Notes: a model not told the origin generated them from the letters alone. Positions 8,599-17,226 are shown, numbered from the stretch's first letter. The stretch: DNA of 64,000 nt from Paenibacillus camerounensis (GCF_000723885.1 NZ_CCDG010000053.1:47149-111148); one strand, 5' to 3'. Numbers and translations are program-made.

Positions 8599-10251
8599 AT
8601 GACAACCATAAAGATTCAAAATCCGGTACTGAAGGGCTTCAATCCCGATCCGTCGATTCTCCGCGTCGGTGACGATTATTATATGGCGACATCCACCTTC
8701 GAATGGTTCCCCGGTGTGCAGATTCATCATTCCAGGGACATGGTCAACTGGCAGACGCTCTGCTATGCGCTGGACCGGCCGGATCAGCTGGACATGAAGG
8801 GAACTGAGGCCTCCGGCGGTGTCTGGGCACCGTGTCTGACCTATGATGAGCGGGAGCAGACCTTTTACCTGATCTATACGATTATGAGAAGTACGAACGG
8901 CAATGCGTTTGATCTGGACAACTATGTAGTTACATCCAAGAATATTCTTGGCCCCTGGTCGGAGCGCATCTATCTCAACAGCTCCGGCTTCGATCCTTCA
9001 CTGTTCCATGACGAGGACGGGCGCAAGTGGCTGGTCAACCTGGAGTGGGAGACGCGCAAAGGGTATGAGCATCCAGGCTCCATTGTCATTCAGGAGTATG
9101 ATCCGGTGCGGCAGGAGCTGACCGGCACAGCGCGGAGCATCTTCCGCGGAGCAACGGATATGGGCTGCATGGAGGCTCCGCATATCTATAAGCGTAACGG
9201 CTATTACTACATGATGACCGCTGAAGGCGGAACCGGCTTCGGACATGGTGTTACGATAGCCAGATCACGCGAGCTGTTCGGCCCATACGAATCCGACCCG
9301 TGTAATCCGATTATTACATCCGCCAGGCTGGTCAATCTGGACCGGCGGAATGTGGATGATTACCTGAAGCCATACCAATATAACCCGGATTCTCTGCTGC
9401 AAAAAAGCGGGCACGGCTCACTGGTGGAAACGCAGAACGGGGAGTGGTACATCGCCCATTTATGTGCCCGGCCTGTGCTGCCGCAAATCCGCAGTATGCT
9501 GGGCAGAGAAACGGCTCTGCAGGCATGTGAATGGACGGCAGACGGCTGGCTGCGCATGATTGGCGGCGGGCAAGCAGCCCTGAGCGAGGTTCCGGCTCCT
9601 GAGCTCACCTCTCATCCGTTCGCACCGGAACCGGCCAGAGAGGAATTCGACAGCGGGAAGTGGAACCTTCACCTGAACTCCCTGCGGGTTCCGGTTGATG
9701 AGGATTGGGCCGCCCTGTCGGCCCGGCCGGGATTCTTACGGCTGCGCGGGCGGCAATCGCTATTCTCGCTGCATGAGCAGAGTCTGGTGGCACGCCGGCT
9801 GCAGTCTGTTAATGCAACGGTAGAGACCTGTGTGGAGTTTGAACCGGAGAACTATCATCAGTCAGCCGGGCTTACGCTCTTCTATGACCAGAATATGTTC
9901 TACTATCTGCGGATTTACTATAGTGAGAGCCTGGGAGGGAAGTGTCTGGGTATTCTGTACGCCGACAATGGTACCAAAGTGGAGCTTACGGAGTCGCGGC
10001 TGCCGGTCGCGAATTGGGAAAGAGTCTATCTCCGCGCCGAGCTCCTTGAGGGGATGCTGACCTTCTCCGCCTCACCGGACGGGGAGCAGTGGCAGCAGGT
10101 CGGCCCGGAGCTGGACGGCACCAAATGCTCGGATGAATACTCCACCTCCGGCCATTTCACCGGCGCCTTCGCCGGGATCAACTGCCAGGATTCGTACCGC
10201 AGGCAAATCACAGCGGACTTCGATTACTTTGAGTATCGGGAACATAAGTAG
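8599..10251 (+). CDS. Glycoside hydrolase family 43 (beta-xylosidase/arabinofuranosidase type)
   Basis: Inverting GH43 enzyme of 550 residues. The five-bladed propeller holds the catalytic base Asp17 (NPDPSI), the pKa modulator Asp132 (SGFDPSLF) and the acid Glu192 (MEAPHIY). The last ~200 residues form the beta-sandwich seen in XynB-type beta-xylosidases. There is no signal peptide. It is the last gene of the operon, with GGAGGAG before its ATG and a terminator 20 bases after the stop. The architecture favours beta-xylosidase; activity on arabinofuranosides remains possible. Confidence 0.9.
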   Translation: MTTIKIQNPVLKGFNPDPSILRVGDDYYMATSTFEWFPGVQIHHSRDMVNWQTLCYALDRPDQLDMKGTEASGGVWAPCLTYDEREQTFYLIYTIMRSTNGNAFDLDNYVVTSKNILGPWSERIYLNSSGFDPSLFHDEDGRKWLVNLEWETRKGYEHPGSIVIQEYDPVRQELTGTARSIFRGATDMGCMEAPHIYKRNGYYYMMTAEGGTGFGHGVTIARSRELFGPYESDPCNPIITSARLVNLDRRNVDDYLKPYQYNPDSLLQKSGHGSLVETQNGEWYIAHLCARPVLPQIRSMLGRETALQACEWTADGWLRMIGGGQAALSEVPAPELTSHPFAPEPAREEFDSGKWNLHLNSLRVPVDEDWAALSARPGFLRLRGRQSLFSLHEQSLVARRLQSVNATVETCVEFEPENYHQSAGLTLFYDQNMFYYLRIYYSESLGGKCLGILYADNGTKVELTESRLPVANWERVYLRAELLEGMLTFSASPDGEQWQQVGPELDGTKCSDEYSTSGHFTGAFAGINCQDSYRRQITADFDYFEYREHK

Positions 10252-10270
10252 CACACTAAGGCAGAATAAG

Positions 10271-10301
10271 GACCAGCCCGATCATCCGGCTGGTCTTCTT
10301 T
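10271..10301 (+). terminator. Terminator of the ABC/GH42/GH43 operon
   Basis: An 8-bp stem, GACCAGCC with GGCTGGTC, followed by TTCTTT, 20 bases after the GH43 stop codon. Confidence 0.75.
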
Positions 10302-10351
10302 GTGCAGCAGGCCAGGCGGCAAGCATGCTATGTTCGCCGCCCCATTCACAC

Positions 10352-10540
10352 TTAACTGCACTTTGTACAATTAGAACGCCTATTTTTGCTCCAAACAGCG
10401 TTATAACTGTATTTGGTGCAACTAAAAAGCTCTGTACAGCCGATTTTGGCTGTTTCATGCAGCTTTAGTTGCACAGAATGCAGTTATACGTCGCAGCGGC
10501 TCATTTCAGCTGCTTTTAGCTGCACAGAATACATCTATTC
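10352..10540. repeat. Four-copy intergenic repeat, two direct then two inverted
   Basis: A unit of about 24 bases resembling ATAACTGTATT then TGTGCAACTAAA occurs at 10352-10376 and 10403-10427 on the + strand, and inverted at 10464-10487 and 10514-10540. Spacing within each pair is about 50 bases, so the whole block can fold into a large imperfect hairpin. It follows the operon terminator and carries no gene. Confidence 0.65.
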
Positions 10541-10561
10541 TAATCCAGCGGCCTGGATCAA

Positions 10562-10634
10562 ATCCTAACACCCGGCCAACACTCCCCGGCAGACTGCAGT
10601 GCAATCCGCCCTCACAGGCGTCTAATGTTAGGAT
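10562..10634. repeat. 9-bp inverted repeat flanking 55 bases
   Basis: ATCCTAACA at 10562-10570 is exactly complementary to TGTTAGGAT at 10626-10634. The GC-rich interior has no gene. It lies just upstream of the CPBP protease gene and may be a leader structure or the edge of a small mobile repeat. Confidence 0.4.
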
Positions 10635-10689
10635 GCCCCGGGATGAGCCGGGTAACTTACTATAGCCTATAGAGAAAGAGGAACCACGT

Positions 10690-11496
10690 ATGAACAAGCC
10701 TGTGAGCACCATTGTAAGAACAGTCCTGTTTTTCGCCGGCTGGGCGGCGGTAATTTCTTTTACACCTGATGGACCTTTTAGCAATCCTGCAATCCGTCGG
10801 CTGTGGTGGGAGTTCGCGCCTTTGGCGGCAGCTGCATTGTTTACTGTTCTTTTTGTAAGATTCATCGAGCGGGGGAGGATAAGTGTTCCATTAGCGCCAC
10901 AATTCTTTAAGAATACGTTACTAGGGATAGCGGCAGGTACTTTATGGCTGGGGAGTGCAGTGGCCGTCCTCTTGCTGACAGATACGATGGCGATACATAG
11001 CCGGAATGAGGTAGCTTACATATGGATCTGGATATTGGCGTCACTGTTAAATGTGGCTATGCAAGAGCTGCTGGTGAGAGGTTATCTGTATCAACTGTGG
11101 AAACACAGGAGCAACAGGCTGGCGGCGGCCGCAGTAACCACACTATTGTTTGTTTTGATGCATGGCGGAGCCTTTGAAGCAGGGATCATCCCGGTTCTGA
11201 ATGTAGTAACGATGAGTATATTTATGACATTACTGCTGGAATACACAGGCACCTTAATAGCACCGGTTCTGGCTCATTTCGTCTGGAACACGGCGGGGGC
11301 GGTGATTTTAGGCGGAGTCTCATTAGCAGGAGATTATCCGAATCTCTATAACAGCAGCTTTCAAGGCTCAGCCCTGCTCTCAGGCGGCGGCTATGCCATA
11401 GAGGGCAGCGTTGTTGTCCTTATCATCAACATAGCACTAATAACCGGTGTGCTAGTGCTGAACAGGACTGCTGCCCGTTATATAAAAGCTACATAG
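10690..11496 (+). CDS. CPBP-family intramembrane metalloprotease homologue
   Basis: Membrane protein of 268 residues related to the CAAX-protease/bacteriocin-processing (CPBP, Abi) family. Motif 1 reads QELLVRG, so the first Glu of the usual EExxxR is Gln here. The FxxxH histidine is in FVLMHGG and the last motif is HFVWN. Family roles include protein maturation and bacteriocin self-immunity; the role here is unknown. AAGAGGA precedes the ATG. It sits alone between the sugar operon and the convergent two-component genes. Confidence 0.75.
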   Translation: MNKPVSTIVRTVLFFAGWAAVISFTPDGPFSNPAIRRLWWEFAPLAAAALFTVLFVRFIERGRISVPLAPQFFKNTLLGIAAGTLWLGSAVAVLLLTDTMAIHSRNEVAYIWIWILASLLNVAMQELLVRGYLYQLWKHRSNRLAAAAVTTLLFVLMHGGAFEAGIIPVLNVVTMSIFMTLLLEYTGTLIAPVLAHFVWNTAGAVILGGVSLAGDYPNLYNSSFQGSALLSGGGYAIEGSVVVLIINIALITGVLVLNRTAARYIKAT

Positions 11497-11552
11497 ACCG
11501 CACTTGAATACATAGCTTAAGGGAATAGCCGCGGAGCTCCAGATTAACAGGA

Positions 11553-13160
11553 TTATAAGTTTAATCCCGTCTCATCCAGATTATTGCGGTACTGGTTAGG
11601 CGTGAACCCTGTGTATTTCTTGAACACCTGGAAAAAGTATTTCTCATCGTTGTAGCCGACCTTCATCGCGATGTCGCCGATTTTGCGGCTGCGGTCCTTG
11701 AGCAGGAGGCAGGCCTGATCGATGCGGATTTTGTGCAGATAGTCGAGGAAATTGGTCTTAATCTGCTGCTTGAACAGCAGGCTCAGATAGCCTGGGGTGA
11801 TAAACACCTCATTGGCGACCGTCTCACGGCTGATATCCATGTAGTAATTTGCGTCAATGTAGGCAAGGATGGACTCGAACAGCTTGTTTTTGTTCTTTTT
11901 GGCATTCAGCAGCTCGTTGACCTTGACGGCAGCGGTAAGCAGCTCACCTTTGATGCCTTCGGGGTCTTCTTTGGAGATATTGTGGATGCTGTCCTGCAGG
12001 CTCAGGCCGAAATCGTCCATCCCGCCGGCATTTTTCTCTATATACAGCTTGTACAGGGCAAAATAAAGCGCAAGCGAGCAGCTGACAATCTGTTCCTTGG
12101 AGGAGGGGAGAGCTGACATGAACGTGGCGAGACTCTCGCGGATGCTGTTCGCGTCACCGTTCATTACACTCAGCAGCACAGTCTTTTCCTGCAAAATAGG
12201 GTAAGACCAGCTCCCGTGCTCAGCCGCCCGGCTATCCTGGGCATTCACAATTTTGCCCGGGCCCAGGGCATAGTGGTCATCCAGTGCATTGATGGCAGAG
12301 CTGTAGGACAGGTTGAGACTGGGCAGCTGGGTTCCGGTGACGCCGATGCCGACGGAAACGCCGAGCTTGAGATAATTTTTGGCATTAGACTGGAATTCCC
12401 CGGCCAGCGCTAACAGCTCACTGCTGTCCAGCTCAACAGGCATGTTAAGGATGGCGATGATATCATCCTGATGCTCAAAGCTCAGGCCGATATTCGGCTG
12501 TCGGACGGTTTCCTCGCTGATATTTTTGAGCCCGTACTTCAGCAGCTCCAGCTCAAACGCCGTATAGCTCTTCTGCAGTGTATGGAGATTGTCCAGCTGC
12601 ATGACAAGGACAGCGAAATAGTCGTTGGGAAAATAAATCCGGTTAAGCTCCAGACTGTCCCGGATCTTATCGTAGGCTACCTCCTCGGACAGCACCAGCT
12701 GGCTGAGGGTCCGCTCCTTCAGCAGCGGCAGGCTCTCGCGGAAGCCTTCAGTCAGCCGCTTCAGATGTGCGGTCTGCCGCTTCTCCTCAAGAATCTCCCC
12801 CACTACATTGACAATAGTGTCGGTAATCTCCTGGCGTCTGCTCGGCTTCAGCAGGTAGTCGGATGCGCCGAGTGCGATCGCTTTTTTGACATAATGGAAA
12901 TCGTTATAGCCGCTCATAATGACCGATTTAACATGCGGGAAGTCGCGCTTTACCTGCTCAATCAGGGCCAGACCGTCCATCTCCGGCATTCGTATGTCGG
13001 CCAGCAGAATATCCACGTGGTGCTGGTGCATGAGCTCAAGGGCTTCCGCTCCGTCCCCCGCCTCGGCAATAATCTCCACATCATGGCTGGCCCAGTCGAT
13101 CAGCGTTCTGATTCCGGTTCTGGCCCGCTCTTCATCATCGACGATCATTAAGTTAATCAT
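11553..13160 (-). CDS. YesN-type response regulator, AraC output
   Basis: Response regulator of 535 residues. The N-terminal receiver has phospho-acceptor Asp55 in LLADIRMPEMDG, followed by a ~300-residue linker and a C-terminal AraC double helix-turn-helix (about 435-530). It overlaps the kinase gene by 8 bases, so the pair is translationally coupled. Such pairs switch on nearby sugar uptake operons in Bacillus and Paenibacillus; here the probable target is the ABC/GH42/GH43 operon. GGAGGAGAACC precedes its ATG. Confidence 0.9.
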   Translation of the reverse strand: MINLMIVDDEERARTGIRTLIDWASHDVEIIAEAGDGAEALELMHQHHVDILLADIRMPEMDGLALIEQVKRDFPHVKSVIMSGYNDFHYVKKAIALGASDYLLKPSRRQEITDTIVNVVGEILEEKRQTAHLKRLTEGFRESLPLLKERTLSQLVLSEEVAYDKIRDSLELNRIYFPNDYFAVLVMQLDNLHTLQKSYTAFELELLKYGLKNISEETVRQPNIGLSFEHQDDIIAILNMPVELDSSELLALAGEFQSNAKNYLKLGVSVGIGVTGTQLPSLNLSYSSAINALDDHYALGPGKIVNAQDSRAAEHGSWSYPILQEKTVLLSVMNGDANSIRESLATFMSALPSSKEQIVSCSLALYFALYKLYIEKNAGGMDDFGLSLQDSIHNISKEDPEGIKGELLTAAVKVNELLNAKKNKNKLFESILAYIDANYYMDISRETVANEVFITPGYLSLLFKQQIKTNFLDYLHKIRIDQACLLLKDRSRKIGDIAMKVGYNDEKYFFQVFKKYTGFTPNQYRNNLDETGLNL

Positions 13161-14967
13161 GGTTCTCCTCCAATGGTTCAGATGTGACTGGAATGATAAG
13201 CTCTACCCGGGTACCTGACCCGGGCCTGCTGGAATACCGGATATTGAACTGATCCTTATAATACAGGCGGAAGCGCTGGATCACATTGGCTACCGCATAC
13301 CCGCCGGTGTTCGCACCGGTGTGAATGTCATCTTCCTCATGGACATCGGTAATCCTCGCAATCGTCGCCTCATCCATCCCGATGCCATCGTCTTCAATGA
13401 CAAAACGCAGATACCCGCCGTCTATTTCTCCGGTTATGCTGACTGTTCCGCCCTCACGCTTGCGCTCAATGCCGTGGACCAGGGCATTCTCGATAAAGGG
13501 CTGCAGACTCAGCTTCAGGATAACATAGCTGTCCAACTTCTCCGGGATGTCAATTGAATAACGGAGCTTATCGCGGAAACGCATCTGCTGCAGGGACAGG
13601 TAGAGCTGGATCAGCTCTTTTTCTTTGGCTACGCTGGTGAAGCTTTTGCCGCGGTTCAGACTAAGCCGGAACAGCCGGGACAGATTGATGACCATCTCGC
13701 TGATCTTGTCCTGTCCGGCGCTTTCCGCTTCCCAAAAAATCGTATCCAGCATGTTATAGAGAAAATGCGGGTTAATCTGCGACTGCAGCGCCTTGAGCTC
13801 GGCTTCCTGTTCCTTGAGCTTCAGGACGTACACTTCATCCACCAGCGTCTTGATATTGCCGACCATTGTATTGTAGCCGCGGCTTAACAGTCCAATCTCA
13901 TCCCGGTAGCGCACCTCCACCTTTTCGTCAAAATGCCCGTTCTGGAACCGCCGCATGGAAAACAGCAGCTGCTTAATCGGTGCAGTCAGAAAATTGGACA
14001 TAACCAGCATCAGGGGTACACTCAGCAGCAGGCTCACCAGAATGGCAATAAAAACAAACAGCTTAATGGAGTTGAGCTCCTTGGTCAGGGTGTCCAGCGG
14101 AACCGCATAGAGGATCTGCCAGCCGGCGTTGCTCTGAGTGTAGGTAAGCAGCAGCTCTTCACCGTTCAGATTCATAATTTGTGAGCCGTCTTCTGTACCG
14201 TTTTTGGTCTTGGGAAGCTGAAGCGGCTCCTGTTCATTGTAAAAGGGCTTTCCGGCTGTGAGGAACGGCACCCCGTTCTGATCCAGAATCACGATTCCAT
14301 GGGACTCGTCGTACAGATCCTTCAGATACCGCTTGCGGATCGTTTCGGTGTTAATGCCGACGAAGATCAGCCCGATATTCCGCCCGTTCAGCGTGCTGCG
14401 GACAATCCGGCTCATGGCGATTTTCTCATTGCGGTTCACGTCGATGAATACATTATTGCTGCTGTTAAGCGGGTACCAGTAGGAGGCCCCGTTGAATTCA
14501 AGCGTCTGCTTATACACTTCACTGGCTGTAATCCGGCTGTAGCTGCCCGGTCCGCTGCTGTCATCGGTGGCAACCTGATAGAGCGGCAGCTCATCCTGGC
14601 CGTAAAGGGAGAGGTAATCGAAATTGCCGGTAACCAGCATCTGGTTCATAATGGCCGACATCGTCCCCGAGTAGATCTGCGATTCCAGGTCCACACTGCC
14701 GCCCGGTTCATTCTGCAGCGCCTCCTGTACAACCGGGGAGAGGCTGAAGACGGTCACCCAGTCCTTAATGCTCTTTTGCATCTCTACAATATTGTTGTCA
14801 ATCAGCCGGATGACCGACAGATTGGTCGTGCTGACCTTGTTAACAATCTGTTTTTTGGAGGTGTGAAACGAGTACAGCCCGAGAGCCGACGTAATCAGGG
14901 TAATCATCACGATAAAGACAAGGACGATTTTTGTTTTCAGGCTGGTGTTAAAAAAAGTGTCAACCAT
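13153..14967 (-). CDS. YesM-type sensor histidine kinase
   Basis: Membrane sensor kinase of 604 residues. A helix near the N-terminus (about 13-35), a large extracellular dCache-like sensor, a second helix, HAMP, the His_kinase segment LQSQINPHFLYNMLDTI with the phospho-histidine, and an ATPase domain with IEDDGIGMDEATI. I start at the ATG at 14967, which follows GAGGGGGG; the in-frame ATG at 14994 overlaps the predicted -10. It probably senses an extracellular sugar or a liganded binding protein. Confidence 0.9.
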   Translation of the reverse strand: MVDTFFNTSLKTKIVLVFIVMITLITSALGLYSFHTSKKQIVNKVSTTNLSVIRLIDNNIVEMQKSIKDWVTVFSLSPVVQEALQNEPGGSVDLESQIYSGTMSAIMNQMLVTGNFDYLSLYGQDELPLYQVATDDSSGPGSYSRITASEVYKQTLEFNGASYWYPLNSSNNVFIDVNRNEKIAMSRIVRSTLNGRNIGLIFVGINTETIRKRYLKDLYDESHGIVILDQNGVPFLTAGKPFYNEQEPLQLPKTKNGTEDGSQIMNLNGEELLLTYTQSNAGWQILYAVPLDTLTKELNSIKLFVFIAILVSLLLSVPLMLVMSNFLTAPIKQLLFSMRRFQNGHFDEKVEVRYRDEIGLLSRGYNTMVGNIKTLVDEVYVLKLKEQEAELKALQSQINPHFLYNMLDTIFWEAESAGQDKISEMVINLSRLFRLSLNRGKSFTSVAKEKELIQLYLSLQQMRFRDKLRYSIDIPEKLDSYVILKLSLQPFIENALVHGIERKREGGTVSITGEIDGGYLRFVIEDDGIGMDEATIARITDVHEEDDIHTGANTGGYAVANVIQRFRLYYKDQFNIRYSSRPGSGTRVELIIPVTSEPLEENHD

Positions 14968-14993
14968 GTCAGGCCCCCCTCTATCTTCATTCA

Positions 14994-15022
14994 AGTATAT
15001 CGTTCACCGATAGGCAGAACAA
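14994..15022 (-). promoter_or_regulatory. Putative promoter of the kinase/regulator pair
   Basis: On the - strand, -35 TTGTTC and -10 TATACT are separated by 17 bases. The -10 overlaps the first possible ATG of the kinase, which supports the later start. Confidence 0.5.
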
Positions 15023-15047
15023 TCATCCCCGGTTAACATTCGACAAT

Positions 15048-15078
15048 CTTCAACTTTATGCACTTTTTCTCTACTGAC
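15048..15078. promoter_or_regulatory. Second copy of the shared activator-like motif
   Basis: CACTTTTTCTCTACTG preceded by TTCAACTTT matches the site at 3236-3266. It lies about 26 bases upstream of the kinase -35, and also upstream of the AraC-lipoprotein gene on the other strand. It is inverted relative to the kinase gene. Confidence 0.4.
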
Positions 15079-15130
15079 AGGCATGCAAGGTGCGCAGCAG
15101 GGAGGAGTCTCACCCGTATTTCCATTGTAT

Positions 15131-15145
15131 TGAGAATGATTATCA
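15131..15145. promoter_or_regulatory. Fur box
   Basis: TGAGAATGATTATCA matches the 7-1-7 Fur consensus TGATAATNATTATCA at all defined positions but one. It lies 48 bases upstream of the AraC-siderophore-binding gene start, which fits iron-dependent repression. Confidence 0.75.
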
Positions 15146-15192
15146 ACTATAATGAAGCCTATATCTTTGCCAAGCAGGCTCAGGAGGCTTTT

Positions 15193-17085
15193 ATGAATGT
15201 TCACAGTCTTATCCAGTATTGGGCCGCTTCATCCTTCCATTTATTCGATATCCGCCATATTGTGCTGAAGCCCGGTGTGACAATGCCTGCTTATCCGCTT
15301 CCGTCGGATGCCTTTGTACTGCTGTGCCGCGGTCAGGGGATTGCGGGGATCGGCGGCCATTCGTTTACACTGTCACGGAGCTGTCTGCTGCATGGCGGTA
15401 AAGGGCTGGAGCTGCAGATTGAGAGCCTTGGGCAGCTGGGATTTTATCTGATTTTATATAAAAGCGAGCCCGGATCTGCGTCCGCACCGCGCCATTCACC
15501 GGCAGGTACAGCAGAGCCGTTCCGTTTCGTCCCGGAGTTCCCCGCGCTGCTGCACCAGCATGCCCGTGACATCTACGACACTTGGCTTAAGGGCGGGGAG
15601 CTGGCCCGGTTTAAAGCGAAAACGGTCTTTTACATGTTCATGCACGAGGTAATGAGCCAGCTGGACCAGGCGCCGGCTGAAGCGGCACAGGCAGACGTTG
15701 TGGATCAGGCGATCCGCTACATTGAGGAGCATCTGCAGGAGCCGGTGACCCTTGATGCTATCGCACAAGAGCTGAATTACAGCGTCCGCTATCTGTCCCG
15801 GAAGTTCAAAGCCAAGACAGGACGCAGCCCGATCGACTACCACATCCATATCCGCATGGAGAAGGCAGCCAGGCTCCTGCAGGAAACGGACCACACAGTT
15901 CAGCATATTGCTGAAAGTGTCGGCTATCATGATTTGTTTTATTTTATCAAACGGTTCAAAAAGCATACCGGCGCCGTCCCCGGACAATTCCGCAAGCTGG
16001 CAGTCCAGCTGCAGCAGGTGCCGGATGTTCCATCTAAAAGGCTCAGATCGTCCATGTGGAGCCCGCCGTCTCTCCGTTATACTAAAACCCGAATGAGCCC
16101 TGATCATATACGGGTGGAGAGAGGAGATTCTGCTATGTCAAAAGAACACAAAACGCCGCTGGCGGTAGCCCTGCTGCTGTGCATGATGATTCTGCTCAGT
16201 GCCTGCGGCGCAGAGCCGTCATCGTCCGCATCACCGCAGCGGATGCAGATTGAGCATGCTATGGGCGTTACCGAGGTAAGCGGCATTCCGGATAGAATCG
16301 CTGCGGCTGACTACCGCATTCTGGATTCTTTATACGCGCTTGGCATTCAGCCGTACGCAACGACAACCTACAGCGGATCAGTGGAGCTGCCGTATATGGA
16401 CAAGGAGGACCAGAATGAAGCGATTGTGCCGCTCGGGGATAAAATCAACCTTGAAGCAGCGGTGGAGACTGAGCCGGATATGATCATTGCCCGCCACATT
16501 GAGCCGGATGTGTACGAGCAGCTAAGCAAGGTCGCTCCGGTGCTCGTCTTCCGCGGAGACGGGGATTGGCGTGAGGAGCTGCAGGAGATCGGCAGTGTGG
16601 TCGGCAGGGAAGACGAAGCGGCAAAGTGGCTTGCGGACTACGACAAGCAGGCGGCTGAGGTAAAGCAGCGGATTGCCGGGTATGTTGAACCGGGTGAAAC
16701 GTTCCTGTTCATCCGGCTGCAGAAGGAGATGCAGGCAGCAAGCCCCAATGTGCATCTGGCGGCTACATTAACCAAGGATTTGGGCTTGTCTTATGTATCC
16801 GGGCTGGAAAAGCAGGAGGAGAGCTATGCGGCATTATCTCTTGAGGTGCTGCCGGAGCTGAATCCGGACCATATCTTCATGACGGTCGGTAAATCCACTG
16901 TCAGCCAGGATGAGGATGCCGAGAAGCTGCTGGCTGATATGCAGCAAACGGCAGTGTGGCAGAAGGTCAGCGCCATTCAAAAGGGCAACCTGCATATTAT
17001 GCCGCAATGGGTATTCGGAGATTATCCCAATATCAAAAGCAAGTCGCTTGAGCTGGTAGAAGCTGCGCTTACACAGCCGGAATAG
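15193..17085 (+). CDS. AraC regulator fused in frame to an iron-siderophore-binding protein (Btr-like)
   Basis: Open frame of 630 residues. Residues 1-175 form a cupin-like sensor and 180-285 an AraC double helix-turn-helix. Residues 315-630 form a FecB/YclQ-like siderophore-binding domain. The layout recalls Bacillus Btr (YbbB), an AraC activator with a FecB-like effector domain that senses bacillibactin. Oddly, residues 315-340 are an intact lipoprotein signal peptide (lipobox LSAC, Cys338) preceded in the DNA by GGAGAGAGGAG. Residues 286-314 look like translated spacer. The ATG at 15193 follows AGGAGG; earlier in-frame starts lack one. A Fur box lies upstream. It may be one membrane-tethered protein or two products from one frame. 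Confidence 0.8.
   Translation: MNVHSLIQYWAASSFHLFDIRHIVLKPGVTMPAYPLPSDAFVLLCRGQGIAGIGGHSFTLSRSCLLHGGKGLELQIESLGQLGFYLILYKSEPGSASAPRHSPAGTAEPFRFVPEFPALLHQHARDIYDTWLKGGELARFKAKTVFYMFMHEVMSQLDQAPAEAAQADVVDQAIRYIEEHLQEPVTLDAIAQELNYSVRYLSRKFKAKTGRSPIDYHIHIRMEKAARLLQETDHTVQHIAESVGYHDLFYFIKRFKKHTGAVPGQFRKLAVQLQQVPDVPSKRLRSSMWSPPSLRYTKTRMSPDHIRVERGDSAMSKEHKTPLAVALLLCMMILLSACGAEPSSSASPQRMQIEHAMGVTEVSGIPDRIAAADYRILDSLYALGIQPYATTTYSGSVELPYMDKEDQNEAIVPLGDKINLEAAVETEPDMIIARHIEPDVYEQLSKVAPVLVFRGDGDWREELQEIGSVVGREDEAAKWLADYDKQAAEVKQRIAGYVEPGETFLFIRLQKEMQAASPNVHLAATLTKDLGLSYVSGLEKQEESYAALSLEVLPELNPDHIFMTVGKSTVSQDEDAEKLLADMQQTAVWQKVSAIQKGNLHIMPQWVFGDYPNIKSKSLELVEAALTQPE
16135..17085 (+). CDS. Probable internal start: siderophore-binding lipoprotein
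   Basis: The ATG at 16135 is in frame with the upstream AraC gene and begins a complete 316-residue periplasmic-binding-type lipoprotein. It has a charged N-terminus, a hydrophobic core, LSAC at 21-24, then a FecB-type domain with IVPLGDKINLEAAVETEPD. GAGAGGAG sits 8-15 bases upstream, and a TATACT element at 16078-16083 could give its own promoter. Independent translation would yield an ordinary iron-siderophore receptor for an ABC importer. No permease or ATPase gene is adjacent. Confidence 0.55.
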   Translation: MSKEHKTPLAVALLLCMMILLSACGAEPSSSASPQRMQIEHAMGVTEVSGIPDRIAAADYRILDSLYALGIQPYATTTYSGSVELPYMDKEDQNEAIVPLGDKINLEAAVETEPDMIIARHIEPDVYEQLSKVAPVLVFRGDGDWREELQEIGSVVGREDEAAKWLADYDKQAAEVKQRIAGYVEPGETFLFIRLQKEMQAASPNVHLAATLTKDLGLSYVSGLEKQEESYAALSLEVLPELNPDHIFMTVGKSTVSQDEDAEKLLADMQQTAVWQKVSAIQKGNLHIMPQWVFGDYPNIKSKSLELVEAALTQPE

Positions 17086-17226
17086 CCAGTCTGCGTCTGC
17101 CTCCTATAATTTAGCTAATCTTTAGGTTCAGCTTAGGCAGCATTAAGATTGCTGGGGTACAGTTGTAACAAAACCAGCAATCGGCGTGCTCCGGCTGCCG
17201 GGTTGTCAACGGGCAGGGGGAAGCAG

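Noticed and set aside
14299..15036. 245-codon + strand frame across the kinase gene
   Set aside because: Antisense to the YesM-type kinase, which has all expected domains; the frame also runs through the kinase promoter.
15058..15192. 45 extra codons at the 5' end of the AraC-lipoprotein gene
   Set aside because: They would translate straight through the Fur box and promoter; the ATG at 15193 has a perfect AGGAGG.
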